A DNA stretch of 58,179 bases, taken from the NCBI GenBank assembly GCA_934270475.1, contig CAKQPS010000008.1, positions 1 through 58,179 of the forward strand, read 5' to 3'. The notes beneath the pieces are model-generated. The model saw only the letters and a list, made by a program, of their open reading frames with translations. It was not told the origin of the DNA and made no database searches. Position numbers and translations under genes: made by a program. Below, piece after piece: positions 42,493 to 50,130 of this stretch (position 1 is its first letter; each line of letters opens with the position of its first letter). The DNA comes from an uncultured Alphaproteobacteria bacterium (lineage in GTDB: Bacteria; Pseudomonadota; Alphaproteobacteria; RF32; CAG-239).

Positions 42493-42810
42493 TTAATATT
42501 CTTCTGCCAACATAATTGTCAAAACTCTATTGGTTATATCAGGATTAGCAGGATTTTCTGACATATATTGATTATTGAGGTCATAATAGTCTATTTTCCA
42601 TAAGATTTTTTCATCTTTATAGTCGAAACTTCCAAAATCATTTTCAGAATATGGATTGTTATCTGGTGTGAAATTATCAAAATTCTGAACAAGTGATACA
42701 ATATTGGCCTTATCTTCTGAACTCATGGAATCAATACCGGCAGTCAAGAGCACCTGACCACCGGTAAATGTTTTACGAAAATTGTCATTTAATGTTGCTA
42801 TATCATTCAT
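42493..42810 (-). CDS. DUF3768-family protein, copy 1
   Basis: A 105-residue protein matching the DUF3768 pattern common on alphaproteobacterial plasmids and islands: IATLNDNFRKTFTGGQVLLT, FDNFTPDNNPYSENDFGSFD, ILWKIDYYD and TNRVLTIMLAEEY. The function is unknown. It is the last gene of a three-gene cassette (47-aa, 90-aa, DUF3768); its start overlaps the stop of the 90-aa gene by one base (ATGA-type coupling). The second cassette's copy at 49181 is clearly homologous, with the C-terminal half nearly identical. Confidence 0.85.
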   Translation of the reverse strand: MNDIATLNDNFRKTFTGGQVLLTAGIDSMSSEDKANIVSLVQNFDNFTPDNNPYSENDFGSFDYKDEKILWKIDYYDLNNQYMSENPANPDITNRVLTIMLAEEY

Positions 42811-43082
42811 TAGTTGGCTCCTTCAAATTTGATGTTGGATTCAGATAGGAATTCAGCATATCTTCTCAAAGCATTGATAACTGAACTATGTGAACGCTTA
42901 CCATAGCTAGACTTCTTACCAGTCTTTTCATATTCAGGCATTATTTCTGCTAAGTGCTGAGCTAGGAGTTCATAAGAGATTTTTTCTTTTCTGCAAAGTC
43001 TTTCTAAGCGAGCCGGATAGTCAAGACTTGTGGTTGCACTGTAATTCTTTGCTTGTAAATATTCTTCAAATTGTTTTTGCAT
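42810..43082 (-). CDS. Small SAM-like domain protein of the DUF3768 cassette, copy 1
   Basis: A 90-residue helical protein of unknown function. KQFEEYLQAKNYSATTSLDY and the spacing of helices resemble the N-terminal SAM-like DNA-binding arm of tyrosine recombinases, but there is no catalytic domain. GKKSSYGKRSHSSVINALRRY is strongly conserved in the paralogue at 49509, so this stretch is probably the functional site. An AAAGGAAAATACT ribosome-binding site precedes the ATG. It is coupled to the DUF3768 gene. Confidence 0.65.
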   Translation of the reverse strand: MQKQFEEYLQAKNYSATTSLDYPARLERLCRKEKISYELLAQHLAEIMPEYEKTGKKSSYGKRSHSSVINALRRYAEFLSESNIKFEGAN

Positions 43083-43117
43083 AGTATTTTCCTTTCAAGA
43101 TTAGTTAAGATGATTGA

Positions 43118-43261
43118 TTAGTTTGATATTGAGTCTAACGGTATAATGTCACATATTACCGCACAACCACGAGATTTTTCATACTCCACCGCAGTAATAG
43201 CTTCATGTAGCGAGTAATAAATTGTTGGCATTAACACACCGTTGATTTTGATTTGATACAT
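43118..43261 (-). CDS. 47-residue protein of the DUF3768 cassette, copy 1
   Basis: This short ORF (MYQIKINGVLMPTIYYSLHE...) has an AAAGGAAAAAGCT ribosome-binding site and a paralogue of 44 residues at the same place in the second cassette (49782-49916). Their N-terminal 16 residues differ at only two positions, which shows selection on the protein. The function is unknown. It is the first gene of the cassette. Confidence 0.7.
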   Translation of the reverse strand: MYQIKINGVLMPTIYYSLHEAITAVEYEKSRGCAVICDIIPLDSISN

Positions 43262-43277
43262 AGCTTTTTCCTTTCAT

Positions 43278-43305
43278 AAATAGTTGTTTTGCTCATTAAC
43301 TATTT
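43278..43305 (-). promoter_or_regulatory. Leader hairpin of the DUF3768 cassette, copy 1
   Basis: AAATAGTT (43278-43285) and AACTATTT (43298-43305) form an inverted repeat just upstream of the ribosome-binding site. The same structure occurs before copy 2 at 49933-49959. Further upstream both copies share TATTATGC-like promoter sequence and GACATTTTGCTACGATT. It may be an operator or a translational control hairpin. Confidence 0.5.
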
Positions 43306-43454
43306 ATATTATGCCGTAAAAAATCACCTTCGCGAGCCCCCTTTTTTCTAATTTTTGATGACATTTTGCTACGATTGGCAATAACGAGAATCAAAGCCTT
43401 GTATTTAAAAGAAAAAAATAATACCAAGCCCCGTGCGTAACTTGGTATTTAAAA

Positions 43455-43490
43455 CAAAAACACCTCTGAATTTTACTCCAAAGGTGCTTT
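43455..43490 (-). terminator. Terminator of the autotransporter gene
   Basis: On the minus strand CACCT (43486-43482) pairs with AGGTG (43465-43461), extended by partly paired TTGG/TCAG, and is followed by TTTTTGTTTT, 20-50 bases after the stop codon. Confidence 0.65.
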
Positions 43491-43509
43491 TTCTTATATT
43501 GTTCAACAA

Positions 43510-45897
43510 TTAGAATTTATATTTTACATTGATTAAACCGGTGTGGTCTTGATAATCTTTGCGGAATTTACCTTCATAACCTAAAGATAATTCAACATTA
43601 TCATTTAATTCTGCGGTTATACCGGCACCAAGTTCAACACCAAAACGATTAAGCGGTTTGCCTGTCACGCTATAGCTTGAACCATTAACCAAAGTAACGG
43701 TAGATTTAGAATTATCATGAGAAATATCATAAGTCATTGCGGCTTTAAATTCCGGTGTCAATAACATACCATTGGATAAGTTATAAGATTTAGCAATCTT
43801 AGCGCCTAAAACACCTGTTACGATGTCGCTGTCATCGCTTTTAACACTCTGTCCTGCCGTATCTGTATATTTATCTTGTTTAACATGAATATATCTCAAT
43901 CCGGCTTCCGGTGTAACACCAAAACCATTGAAATACATATCATAACCGGTCATCATTTGTAATGCAAATGGCTCAACGTCCCAATCTGCTTTAACACCAA
44001 CACCGGCAACGTTTTTCTTTTCATCATAATCAGACCAGCCATAAGATGCAATAGCATTAACATACCAGTTTTTCGGTTTATATTCACCATACAAAATAGC
44101 TGTATGTGTTTTAACATCAGTATCTCGCATAAAGCCGTCAATGTCAGTCTTACTATAAGCATAACCAACACCCATCTTAACATCATCAGATATTTTGCTT
44201 TCAACACCTAAGGCTGTTCCATAAGTTTTTGAATCAAAACCTTTTGATTTTCTTGTATCATCAAGTTTTGCTTTATTGAACAAGCCTTGAACCCAAACAG
44301 CAACTTTAGTGAACGGATTATCGCCGGAGCTCATACCTTGTTTAGCAGAAGCTACTGCTCCACCGCTTAAACGTGTTCCGACAGCACCGAAGATTTGATT
44401 TGCACCTTCAGTTGCTGCTTGTTGAACAGCCGGAGCTGTTTCCGGAGCTAAGGCTGTTAAAGCATCTTCATAGGCCTGTTTTCCTGCTGCTGTTGTTTGA
44501 TGATTGCGTAAATATGTCAAACGATCAGCCACGGCAACAGTTGTTTCATTTTTAACCGAACCGGTGTCTAAATTGTTCCACGCATCACCGGCATCATCAG
44601 CTACAGGAATTACGGCTGGAGTATCATCTTTTTTGCCGGAATCATCACCGCCTTCATCCGGTGCAGATGATTTTTTAGAAATTGCATATAAACCATTTCC
44701 TTTATCTTCAATATTATATTCGCTGTTTTCAGCAATCTTAGCAAATTTTCCTGTAAATTCTTCTGAAGCATTTAAAACTTGAACTTCTACACCACTATTG
44801 GCAACAGCGGGATTGTTAAAGCTCATATCCAAAGTTGTGTTGTTTTCGTTAATTGAAATATTTTTCGCATCTATTTGACCGACTTTATCTTTGCTGGTAA
44901 ATACCAAAGCAAGTTTAGAGCCTTCATTAAATGCAACATTGCCGTCAACAGTTAATTTATTTGTACCTAAATCAACAACACCATTATTGTTAACATTAAA
45001 ATTGCCGTTTAATTTTGCAGATGTTGACGTTACATTGAATTTTGCAGCATTATTTACGTTAGAGTTTAATATTCCGCCAAGATTTATGATGGCATTATTT
45101 AAAAGATTTAAGGTACCTTTTTGATAAAATCTGTCAAAGAATTCAATGCCATGGTCTCTGTTATATTTTTCATAAACATATAAATTCGCACCCTCGCTAA
45201 CATTCAAAACTGCATTGTTACCGGAAATGTGGCTGACTTCCGCGTTGTTAGAGGTCATAATTATATTATTTCCGCCTTTAACGTTAACTGTTCCACCTTT
45301 TATTTGTATATTACCAGCATCACGAACATTATCAACACTTGAAGCATTAGCAACTATCAAAGCGTTTTGCATATTAATTGTTCCACTGGTCATCTGAATT
45401 AAACCAACGCCTTCATATTCATCATAAGGACCGGCATTTATAAATCCGTTATCAGATAAATTGAATGTTCCGCCATTGATATTTAATATGCTGTCTGCTC
45501 CTATTGAGGCTCCTTTGGAAAGAGCAATAACAGTATTTCCTGAAATTGTTGCTATTCCTGCATCAATTTCGGTATCATTGGTACCGGTTATTGTGCCTCC
45601 GGTAATATTCATATTACCAGAATGTCCCTTTATTTCACCTTCATCTAAAGAAATAGTACCACCGCTAATATTGATAACATCACCGGTTTTCTCGGTTTTT
45701 ATTTCTGAACCGTTATTAATATTTACTGTCCCACCATTAATGGTTATTGCGTCATAATATTTCTTAGAACCAGATGTTTCATTTATAGTATCTCCATCAT
45801 TAACCACTAAATTACCTAATGAAGTATGTTCAGCATAAGCATTACTTATACCAAATACAGCCACTAAAGCTGTTGTTAATAAAAGATGTTTTTTCAT
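43510..45897 (-). CDS. Autotransporter (type V secretion) surface protein
   Basis: A 795-residue autotransporter. Residues 1-22 form a signal peptide (MKKHLLLTTALVAVFGISNAYA). The passenger (about 23-400) consists of beta-helix repeats rich in Gly/Asn/Thr, with recurring GGTVNI, GGTISL and GGTITG turns. A Ser/Asp-rich linker follows near 415-435. The C-terminal ~270 residues (525-795) are a 12-strand autotransporter beta-domain that ends NVKYKF with the terminal Phe. It is likely an adhesin or a surface-shielding protein. An extended -10 promoter lies about 120 bases upstream. It is divergent from a resolvase/invertase gene, and the cargo is flanked by recombinase modules. Confidence 0.9.
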   Translation of the reverse strand: MKKHLLLTTALVAVFGISNAYAEHTSLGNLVVNDGDTINETSGSKKYYDAITINGGTVNINNGSEIKTEKTGDVINISGGTISLDEGEIKGHSGNMNITGGTITGTNDTEIDAGIATISGNTVIALSKGASIGADSILNINGGTFNLSDNGFINAGPYDEYEGVGLIQMTSGTINMQNALIVANASSVDNVRDAGNIQIKGGTVNVKGGNNIIMTSNNAEVSHISGNNAVLNVSEGANLYVYEKYNRDHGIEFFDRFYQKGTLNLLNNAIINLGGILNSNVNNAAKFNVTSTSAKLNGNFNVNNNGVVDLGTNKLTVDGNVAFNEGSKLALVFTSKDKVGQIDAKNISINENNTTLDMSFNNPAVANSGVEVQVLNASEEFTGKFAKIAENSEYNIEDKGNGLYAISKKSSAPDEGGDDSGKKDDTPAVIPVADDAGDAWNNLDTGSVKNETTVAVADRLTYLRNHQTTAAGKQAYEDALTALAPETAPAVQQAATEGANQIFGAVGTRLSGGAVASAKQGMSSGDNPFTKVAVWVQGLFNKAKLDDTRKSKGFDSKTYGTALGVESKISDDVKMGVGYAYSKTDIDGFMRDTDVKTHTAILYGEYKPKNWYVNAIASYGWSDYDEKKNVAGVGVKADWDVEPFALQMMTGYDMYFNGFGVTPEAGLRYIHVKQDKYTDTAGQSVKSDDSDIVTGVLGAKIAKSYNLSNGMLLTPEFKAAMTYDISHDNSKSTVTLVNGSSYSVTGKPLNRFGVELGAGITAELNDNVELSLGYEGKFRKDYQDHTGLINVKYKF

Positions 45898-46014
45898 ATT
45901 ATATCCTTATAATTAATTGCAATTAAACTATCTGTTTTCCAGATGGTCTGCATTTTGCCACAAACCAACGTTTTAAGCCAAAGAGTAAAAAGATGCCTTA
46001 AACACTAAATGATA

Positions 46015-46023
46015 ATTATAGCA
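46015..46023 (-). promoter_or_regulatory. Extended -10 promoter of the autotransporter
   Basis: Minus strand TGCTATAAT (46023-46015) is an extended -10 element about 118 bases before the autotransporter ATG. No good -35 box is visible. The leader includes an ATCTG/CAGAT hairpin around 45929-45945. Confidence 0.5.
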
Positions 46024-46086
46024 AAACTTCCGAAAGCCTTATGTTTTCTATATTTCACAATTTTTGAATAAAAAGTGCGTAAGTGC

Positions 46087-46132
46087 AAAAAACTGGTTGA
46101 TTTTATTGTTCTATTAAATGAGCCAGTTTTTT
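46087..46132. repeat. Inverted repeat between the autotransporter and resolvase genes
   Basis: AAAAAACTGG (46087-46096) and CCAGTTTTTT (46123-46132) are perfect inverted 10-mers separated by 26 bases, ending 25 bases before the resolvase ATG. It could be a resolvase operator or crossover site, or a hairpin controlling the resolvase mRNA. Confidence 0.55.
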
Positions 46133-46157
46133 AACATAATTTTGGAGACTTTTGAAT

Positions 46158-46757
46158 ATGGCAAACATCGGATATATAAGGGTTAGTTCAAATAAGCAAA
46201 CACTTGAACATCAGCGTTTTGAGATAGAAAATTTTGCACTTAAAAATAACATAAAAATTGATACTTGGGTGGAAGAAAAAATATCTTCCAGAAAAGCACT
46301 TAAAAACCGCAAACTCGGAGAATTGCTTGATAATTTGCAAGAAAATGATGTGTTAATCTCTTGTGAAATTTCGCGTTTAGGTCGCTCCCTGCTGGAAATT
46401 ATGCGGATTTTAGAAACATGCCTTAATAAAAATTGTCAAGTATGGACATTAAAAGAAAATTATCGTTTAGGCAATGATATACAAAGTAAAGTTTTGGCCT
46501 TTGCTTTCGGTTTAGCTGCTGAAATTGAAAGAAAACTAATTTCAGATAGAACAAAATCAAGCTTAGCAAATATTAAAGCACAAGGCAAAAAGCTTGGACG
46601 TCCGTTTACGGCAGAGTCAAAAAAGCTGAAACTAAGCAAAAACAGCAAAAAAATCCAAAAATTATTGGATAAACATCTGTCAAAATCTGAAATTGCCCGC
46701 ATTTTAGGCGTTGGCCGCGGCACTTTAAGAAGATATTTAGACAGACAAGCGAGATAA
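46158..46757 (+). CDS. Resolvase/invertase-type serine recombinase
   Basis: A 199-residue site-specific recombinase of the Tn3-resolvase/DNA-invertase class. The catalytic domain begins NIGYIRVSSNKQT with the nucleophilic Ser10. It contains EISRLGRSLLEIMRIL with the catalytic Arg residues, and LAAEIERKLISDRTKSSLA at the start of the E helix. The C-terminal helix-turn-helix is KKIQKLLDKHLSKSEIARILGVGRGTLRRYL. The ATG at 46158 follows TTTTGGAGAC. It points away from the autotransporter promoter and could invert or resolve nearby DNA. No matching pair of crossover sites was found in the window. Confidence 0.9.
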   Translation: MANIGYIRVSSNKQTLEHQRFEIENFALKNNIKIDTWVEEKISSRKALKNRKLGELLDNLQENDVLISCEISRLGRSLLEIMRILETCLNKNCQVWTLKENYRLGNDIQSKVLAFAFGLAAEIERKLISDRTKSSLANIKAQGKKLGRPFTAESKKLKLSKNSKKIQKLLDKHLSKSEIARILGVGRGTLRRYLDRQAR

Positions 46758-46762
46758 TATTT

Positions 46763-46789
46763 AACTTATATTTTGCAAAAACATAAGTT
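46763..46789. repeat. 27-bp palindrome with TATTTTGCAAAAACATA core, copy 2
   Basis: AACTT and AAGTT close the same core found at 41579-41605. It lies just after the resolvase stop and is followed by TTTTC, so a terminator role is possible. Confidence 0.55.
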
Positions 46790-46858
46790 TTCAAAAAAAA
46801 TCATCATAATGGAAAATTAATTCAGTAGAAATGCATAATCTTGAGAATTCTATAAAAC

Positions 46859-47038
46859 ATGACTGATACTTATAACCAACTCAAAGATGAGTTATCAGTT
46901 TTGTATCCCGGTGTTACGGATACGGAACTAAATGAAATGACAAGCAACTTAATAGACTACTACAAAACTGCGATAAAAGTTGTCTTAAGAGATGAATTTA
47001 ACAAAATTGAAGAAGCTATTCCTACTGATAGAGATTAA
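46859..47038 (+). CDS. Small hypothetical protein (59 aa)
   Basis: A 59-residue ORF (MTDTYNQLKDELSVLYPGV...) between two recombinase genes. It is acidic and predicted helical, ending KIEEAIPTDRD. The ribosome-binding site is weak (TTGAG), so translation is uncertain. Its codon use and amphipathic helix pattern look like a real small protein. There is no recognised family. Confidence 0.45.
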   Translation: MTDTYNQLKDELSVLYPGVTDTELNEMTSNLIDYYKTAIKVVLRDEFNKIEEAIPTDRD

Positions 47039-47174
47039 AATTCATGATATTATTAGCTAATATTTTGAAAAATCGTAATATTTTTCAAAAAAGTGCATAG
47101 AAAGTGTGTTTTTTTGCGTACTTTTTCAAAACAACGTGATATAATAATATTATGTAAAAACAAAAGGATAGAAA

Positions 47175-48845
47175 ATGAAAAAGAAATATACTCAAATTAT
47201 AGAAGTTGAAGAATGTAAACAAGCCGTTATGTTAGCTCGTGTTTCAAGTAAAAAGCAAGAAAGAGGAGCTAGTTTAGAAGCTCAGGTTGAAATTATAGAA
47301 GATTATGCCAAGAAAAAACACTTTACAATCATTGAACCGACACCTAAAGCCTTTGTTTTTATAGAAAGCTCAACTCGTGGAGGTCGTAAAAAATTTAATG
47401 AAATGATAGAATTTATTGAAAAACAAAAACATAAGACTGCAATTCTAGTTCACACTTTAGATCGTTTGCAGCGCGGATTTTCTGAATGTGAAAAAATACA
47501 ACAACTACTCAAAGCAGATAAAATTGAAGTACATTTTATTCACGATATGTTAGTTCTTGATAAATTTAGTTCTGATGAAGAGTTTACAAGATATGATTTT
47601 GGTATTATAGCTGCAAAAATGTATTTAACTGCTATGAAAAAAAATGTTCAGCGCAGTCAAAAGTATAATCGTGAAGCTGGTATGTGGCAATGTCTAGCTC
47701 CTATTGGATACTTAAATGTACCGAAAAGCAAAAGAAATCCTGCTACTCTTATCTTGGATCCTGATCGTGCACCAATTATAAGACAAATGTTTATGGAATA
47801 TGCTACCGGTGTTCATTCATTAAAAAGTATTTGGGCTGCTGCAAAAGAAAAAGGATTAATGTCTAAAGAACCTAATTACAATCCTAAGTCTAAAGATTTT
47901 GGAAAGATTACTGCTATTAGTAGAAACAAAATACATGATATTCTTACCAATCCTTTTTATTATGGGTATATGTATATTAAGGAAGAATTAGTAGATGAAA
48001 ATACTAAAAAACCAACAAAAATATATTATAAGCTAGTCAAACATATATACGAACCCATTATTGACAAAGCATTATTTGATAAAGTGCAGAAAGTTCTTGA
48101 AACCAGAAAAAAAGAAAAATTTTGCAAAGAACAAAAATATGCTGGTATTCCTTTTATCTTTAGAGGATTGATAACTTGTAAATGCGGATGTGGTATTACT
48201 CCTGAACATCATAAAAAAGGAAATAAAGAATATGTGTATCTGCGTTGTAGTCATCAAAAAGGCTCATGCAAACAAAAATTAGTTAATGAAGATATTATAC
48301 TAAAACAGCTTGATAATGAGATTTTTCATAAAATTAAAATATCTCCAACTATGCACAACCAACTTAAAACATCTATTATCCAATCCTTAGAAGATGAAAA
48401 GAAAGTCAATGCCAGTGTTAGGAAGAAAATTACTGAAGAAATTAATATCATTGACAACAGGTTAAAGCATTTATGGGAATATTTTCTTGACCGTGGTATT
48501 ACTGAAAATAAATATAAACTTGAAAAAGAAAAGTATCTAGAACAAAGAAAAGAGTTAGAAGAAAGATCTAAAAAATATACTGATATAAGCAATGCCTTAA
48601 AAGATGATGTTGAGAAAGCTCTTGATTTTGTGGCTGATATATCAAATGTTATGAAAATTGCGACACCGGATGAGAAAAATACACTCTTAAAAAATCTATT
48701 AACCAACTGTATTTTAGATGGTGATGTCTTAAAATATGAGATTAAAGCACCTTTTGACAAACTACTTTCTTGTTCCAACTATAAAAAATGGAAAGAGATT
48801 GCATTAGATAACATAGATGATTTTGAGAATTGTATCCAAGAATAA
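47175..48845 (+). CDS. Large serine recombinase
   Basis: A 556-residue large serine recombinase (integrase). The catalytic domain starts AVMLARVSSKKQERGASLEAQ with the nucleophilic Ser24. It shows HTLDRLQRGFSECEKI with the catalytic Arg, then a recombinase domain (about 175-290, ending NPFYYGYM). A zinc ribbon follows near 335-375 (CKCGCG, then RCSHQKGSCKQ) and a coiled-coil plus Lys-rich C-terminus (about 400-500), the usual LSR layout. An AAAAGGATAG ribosome-binding site precedes the ATG. It is the likely integrase of at least one element here. A degenerate paralogue (41800) and a C-terminal relic (53871) show repeated use of the same recombinase type. Confidence 0.92.
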   Translation: MKKKYTQIIEVEECKQAVMLARVSSKKQERGASLEAQVEIIEDYAKKKHFTIIEPTPKAFVFIESSTRGGRKKFNEMIEFIEKQKHKTAILVHTLDRLQRGFSECEKIQQLLKADKIEVHFIHDMLVLDKFSSDEEFTRYDFGIIAAKMYLTAMKKNVQRSQKYNREAGMWQCLAPIGYLNVPKSKRNPATLILDPDRAPIIRQMFMEYATGVHSLKSIWAAAKEKGLMSKEPNYNPKSKDFGKITAISRNKIHDILTNPFYYGYMYIKEELVDENTKKPTKIYYKLVKHIYEPIIDKALFDKVQKVLETRKKEKFCKEQKYAGIPFIFRGLITCKCGCGITPEHHKKGNKEYVYLRCSHQKGSCKQKLVNEDIILKQLDNEIFHKIKISPTMHNQLKTSIIQSLEDEKKVNASVRKKITEEINIIDNRLKHLWEYFLDRGITENKYKLEKEKYLEQRKELEERSKKYTDISNALKDDVEKALDFVADISNVMKIATPDEKNTLLKNLLTNCILDGDVLKYEIKAPFDKLLSCSNYKKWKEIALDNIDDFENCIQE

Positions 48846-48918
48846 GTCACAACTTCTAAACTCCAGATGTGAAAAGTTAGATTTGGCAAGGTAGAATTGG
48901 AAAAATAATTGAAAAAAC

Positions 48919-48947
48919 TGTTTTACATTCCCAAAGAATCACGACAT
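48919..48947 (+). repeat. Motif B: spacer repeat after the large recombinase
   Basis: TGTTTTACATTCCCAAAGAA followed by TCACGACAT matches motif A. It starts 74 bases after the recombinase stop. About 25 bases later comes ATAGTTATAACACATTGT, which is also found after the degenerate recombinase at about 42337. A possible attachment or control site. Confidence 0.55.
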
Positions 48948-49080
48948 TAAGTATATATCAAAAGAAATTGATAGTTATAACACATTGTAAATATGTATTA
49001 TTATGTTCAACCTCATTTACAATTTTAGTGAGGTTAATCTTTTGAATTTTCGTAAATTTCTTGTTAAAATGTATCCCATT

Positions 49081-49162
49081 GTGTCATAAATAACCCGTGG
49101 ACTCAAAGATTGCTTTTTCATAATAAAACCTATACCAAAAGCAAAATCGTTATCCATGGGCC
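49081..49162. repeat. Structured intergenic element, copy 2
   Basis: This block repeats the organisation of 41471-41554: CCCGTGGACTCA at one end, AAACCTATACCAAAAG inside and ATCCATGGGCC at the other end, so the ends again can pair. It lies between the large recombinase and the end of the second DUF3768 cassette. Confidence 0.5.
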
Positions 49163-49180
49163 AAAATATGAGATTTATGG

Positions 49181-49498
49181 TTAGTATTCCTCTGCCAACA
49201 TAATTGTCATAACTCTGTTGGTTATATTTGGATTGCTTGGATTCTCTGACAGATATTGATAATTCTTGTCATAGTAATCTATTTTCCAGAATATCTTTTC
49301 ACCTTTATAATCAAAACTACCAAAATCGTGTTCATTATACGGGTCGTTATCCGGTGTAAAATTATCAAAATCTCTTATCTTTAGCATAATTTCCGCGACT
49401 TCTTCATAAGTTTTGGCGTTTATGCCTTGAGTTAATACAATTTTACCACCAATGAGATGTTTGCGAAGTTTGTCATTTAAGGTTTTAATATCTGTCAT
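49181..49498 (-). CDS. DUF3768-family protein, copy 2
   Basis: A 105-residue paralogue of the protein at 42493, with the same DUF3768 core (FDNFTPDNDPYNEHDFGSFD, FWKIDYYD, TNRVMTIMLAEEY). The start at 49498 (MTDIKTLND) is preferred to an upstream ATG at 49531, because AAGAGGTGTGTT is positioned for it and it matches the start of copy 1. It is the last gene of the cassette. The function is unknown. Confidence 0.85.
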   Translation of the reverse strand: MTDIKTLNDKLRKHLIGGKIVLTQGINAKTYEEVAEIMLKIRDFDNFTPDNDPYNEHDFGSFDYKGEKIFWKIDYYDKNYQYLSENPSNPNITNRVMTIMLAEEY

Positions 49499-49508
49499 AA
49501 CACACCTC

Positions 49509-49766
49509 TTAGGCAGACATTTCCGAAGCAAGAAACATCTTAAATCTTCTCAAAGCTTGTCTGACAGAGGTATGGCTTCTTTTGCCATAGCTTGATTTTT
49601 CACCGGTTGTTTCATATTGCGGCAATATAGAAGAAATATTTTCAACAAGATGGGCAAGTGTAATTTCTTCTTTTCTGCAAAGTCTTTCAATTCGTCCCAT
49701 ATAATCAGCAGCAGTCAAAGCAGAATATTTATTTTCCAACAACCAGTTTTCAAAATTTTTCAACAT
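49509..49766 (-). CDS. Small SAM-like domain protein of the DUF3768 cassette, copy 2
   Basis: An 85-residue paralogue of 42810-43082. Shared stretches include the ERLCRKE[EK]I motif and EKSSYGKRSHTSVRQALRR. The rest is more diverged, which suggests that the basic GKRSH segment is critical. The gene is followed within 11 bases by the DUF3768 gene. Confidence 0.65.
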   Translation of the reverse strand: MLKNFENWLLENKYSALTAADYMGRIERLCRKEEITLAHLVENISSILPQYETTGEKSSYGKRSHTSVRQALRRFKMFLASEMSA

Positions 49767-49781
49767 AGCACAATCTCCCTT

Positions 49782-49916
49782 TTACTGATTAACGGATACA
49801 ATTTCTGTAAAAACAGCACAACTGCGAGCTTTTTCAGCAGTACAAGCATCCATTGCATCACGCAGGTAGTAATAGATTGTTGGTATTAACACACCGTTGA
49901 CTTTGATTTGGTACAT
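49782..49916 (-). CDS. 44-residue protein of the DUF3768 cassette, copy 2
   Basis: The ORF MYQIKVNGVLIPTIYYYLRD... is the paralogue of 43118-43261 and has the same AAAGGAAAAAGTT ribosome-binding site. Conservation of the N-terminus and of the CAV strand near the end, with divergence elsewhere, supports a translated protein of unknown function. Confidence 0.7.
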   Translation of the reverse strand: MYQIKVNGVLIPTIYYYLRDAMDACTAEKARSCAVFTEIVSVNQ

Positions 49917-49932
49917 AACTTTTTCCTTTCAT

Positions 49933-49959
49933 AAATAGTGTTTCACTCATTAACTATTT
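49933..49959 (-). promoter_or_regulatory. Leader hairpin of the DUF3768 cassette, copy 2
   Basis: AAATAGT (49933-49939) and ACTATTT (49953-49959) repeat the structure seen before copy 1, again next to TCATTAAC and followed upstream by TATGCGG and GACATTTTGCTACGATT at about 50019-50035. Confidence 0.5.
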
Positions 49960-50130
49960 ACATTATGCGGTGTATTTTCTTTATTGGGAGCCCCTAAAAC
50001 GCACAAAACCAACGACATTTTGCTACGATTTAGACGAGATTACTAATTTATGGACAAGACGTATAAAACAAACACTAAGTTCTCAAAACCTAGGAGTCAT
50101 ATAATAAAAAACTGTAAGTTTTATTTTTAA

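Noticed and set aside
45898..46157. Invertible promoter for the autotransporter
   Set aside because: The only inverted repeats found do not flank the promoter, so inversion between them would not switch transcription.
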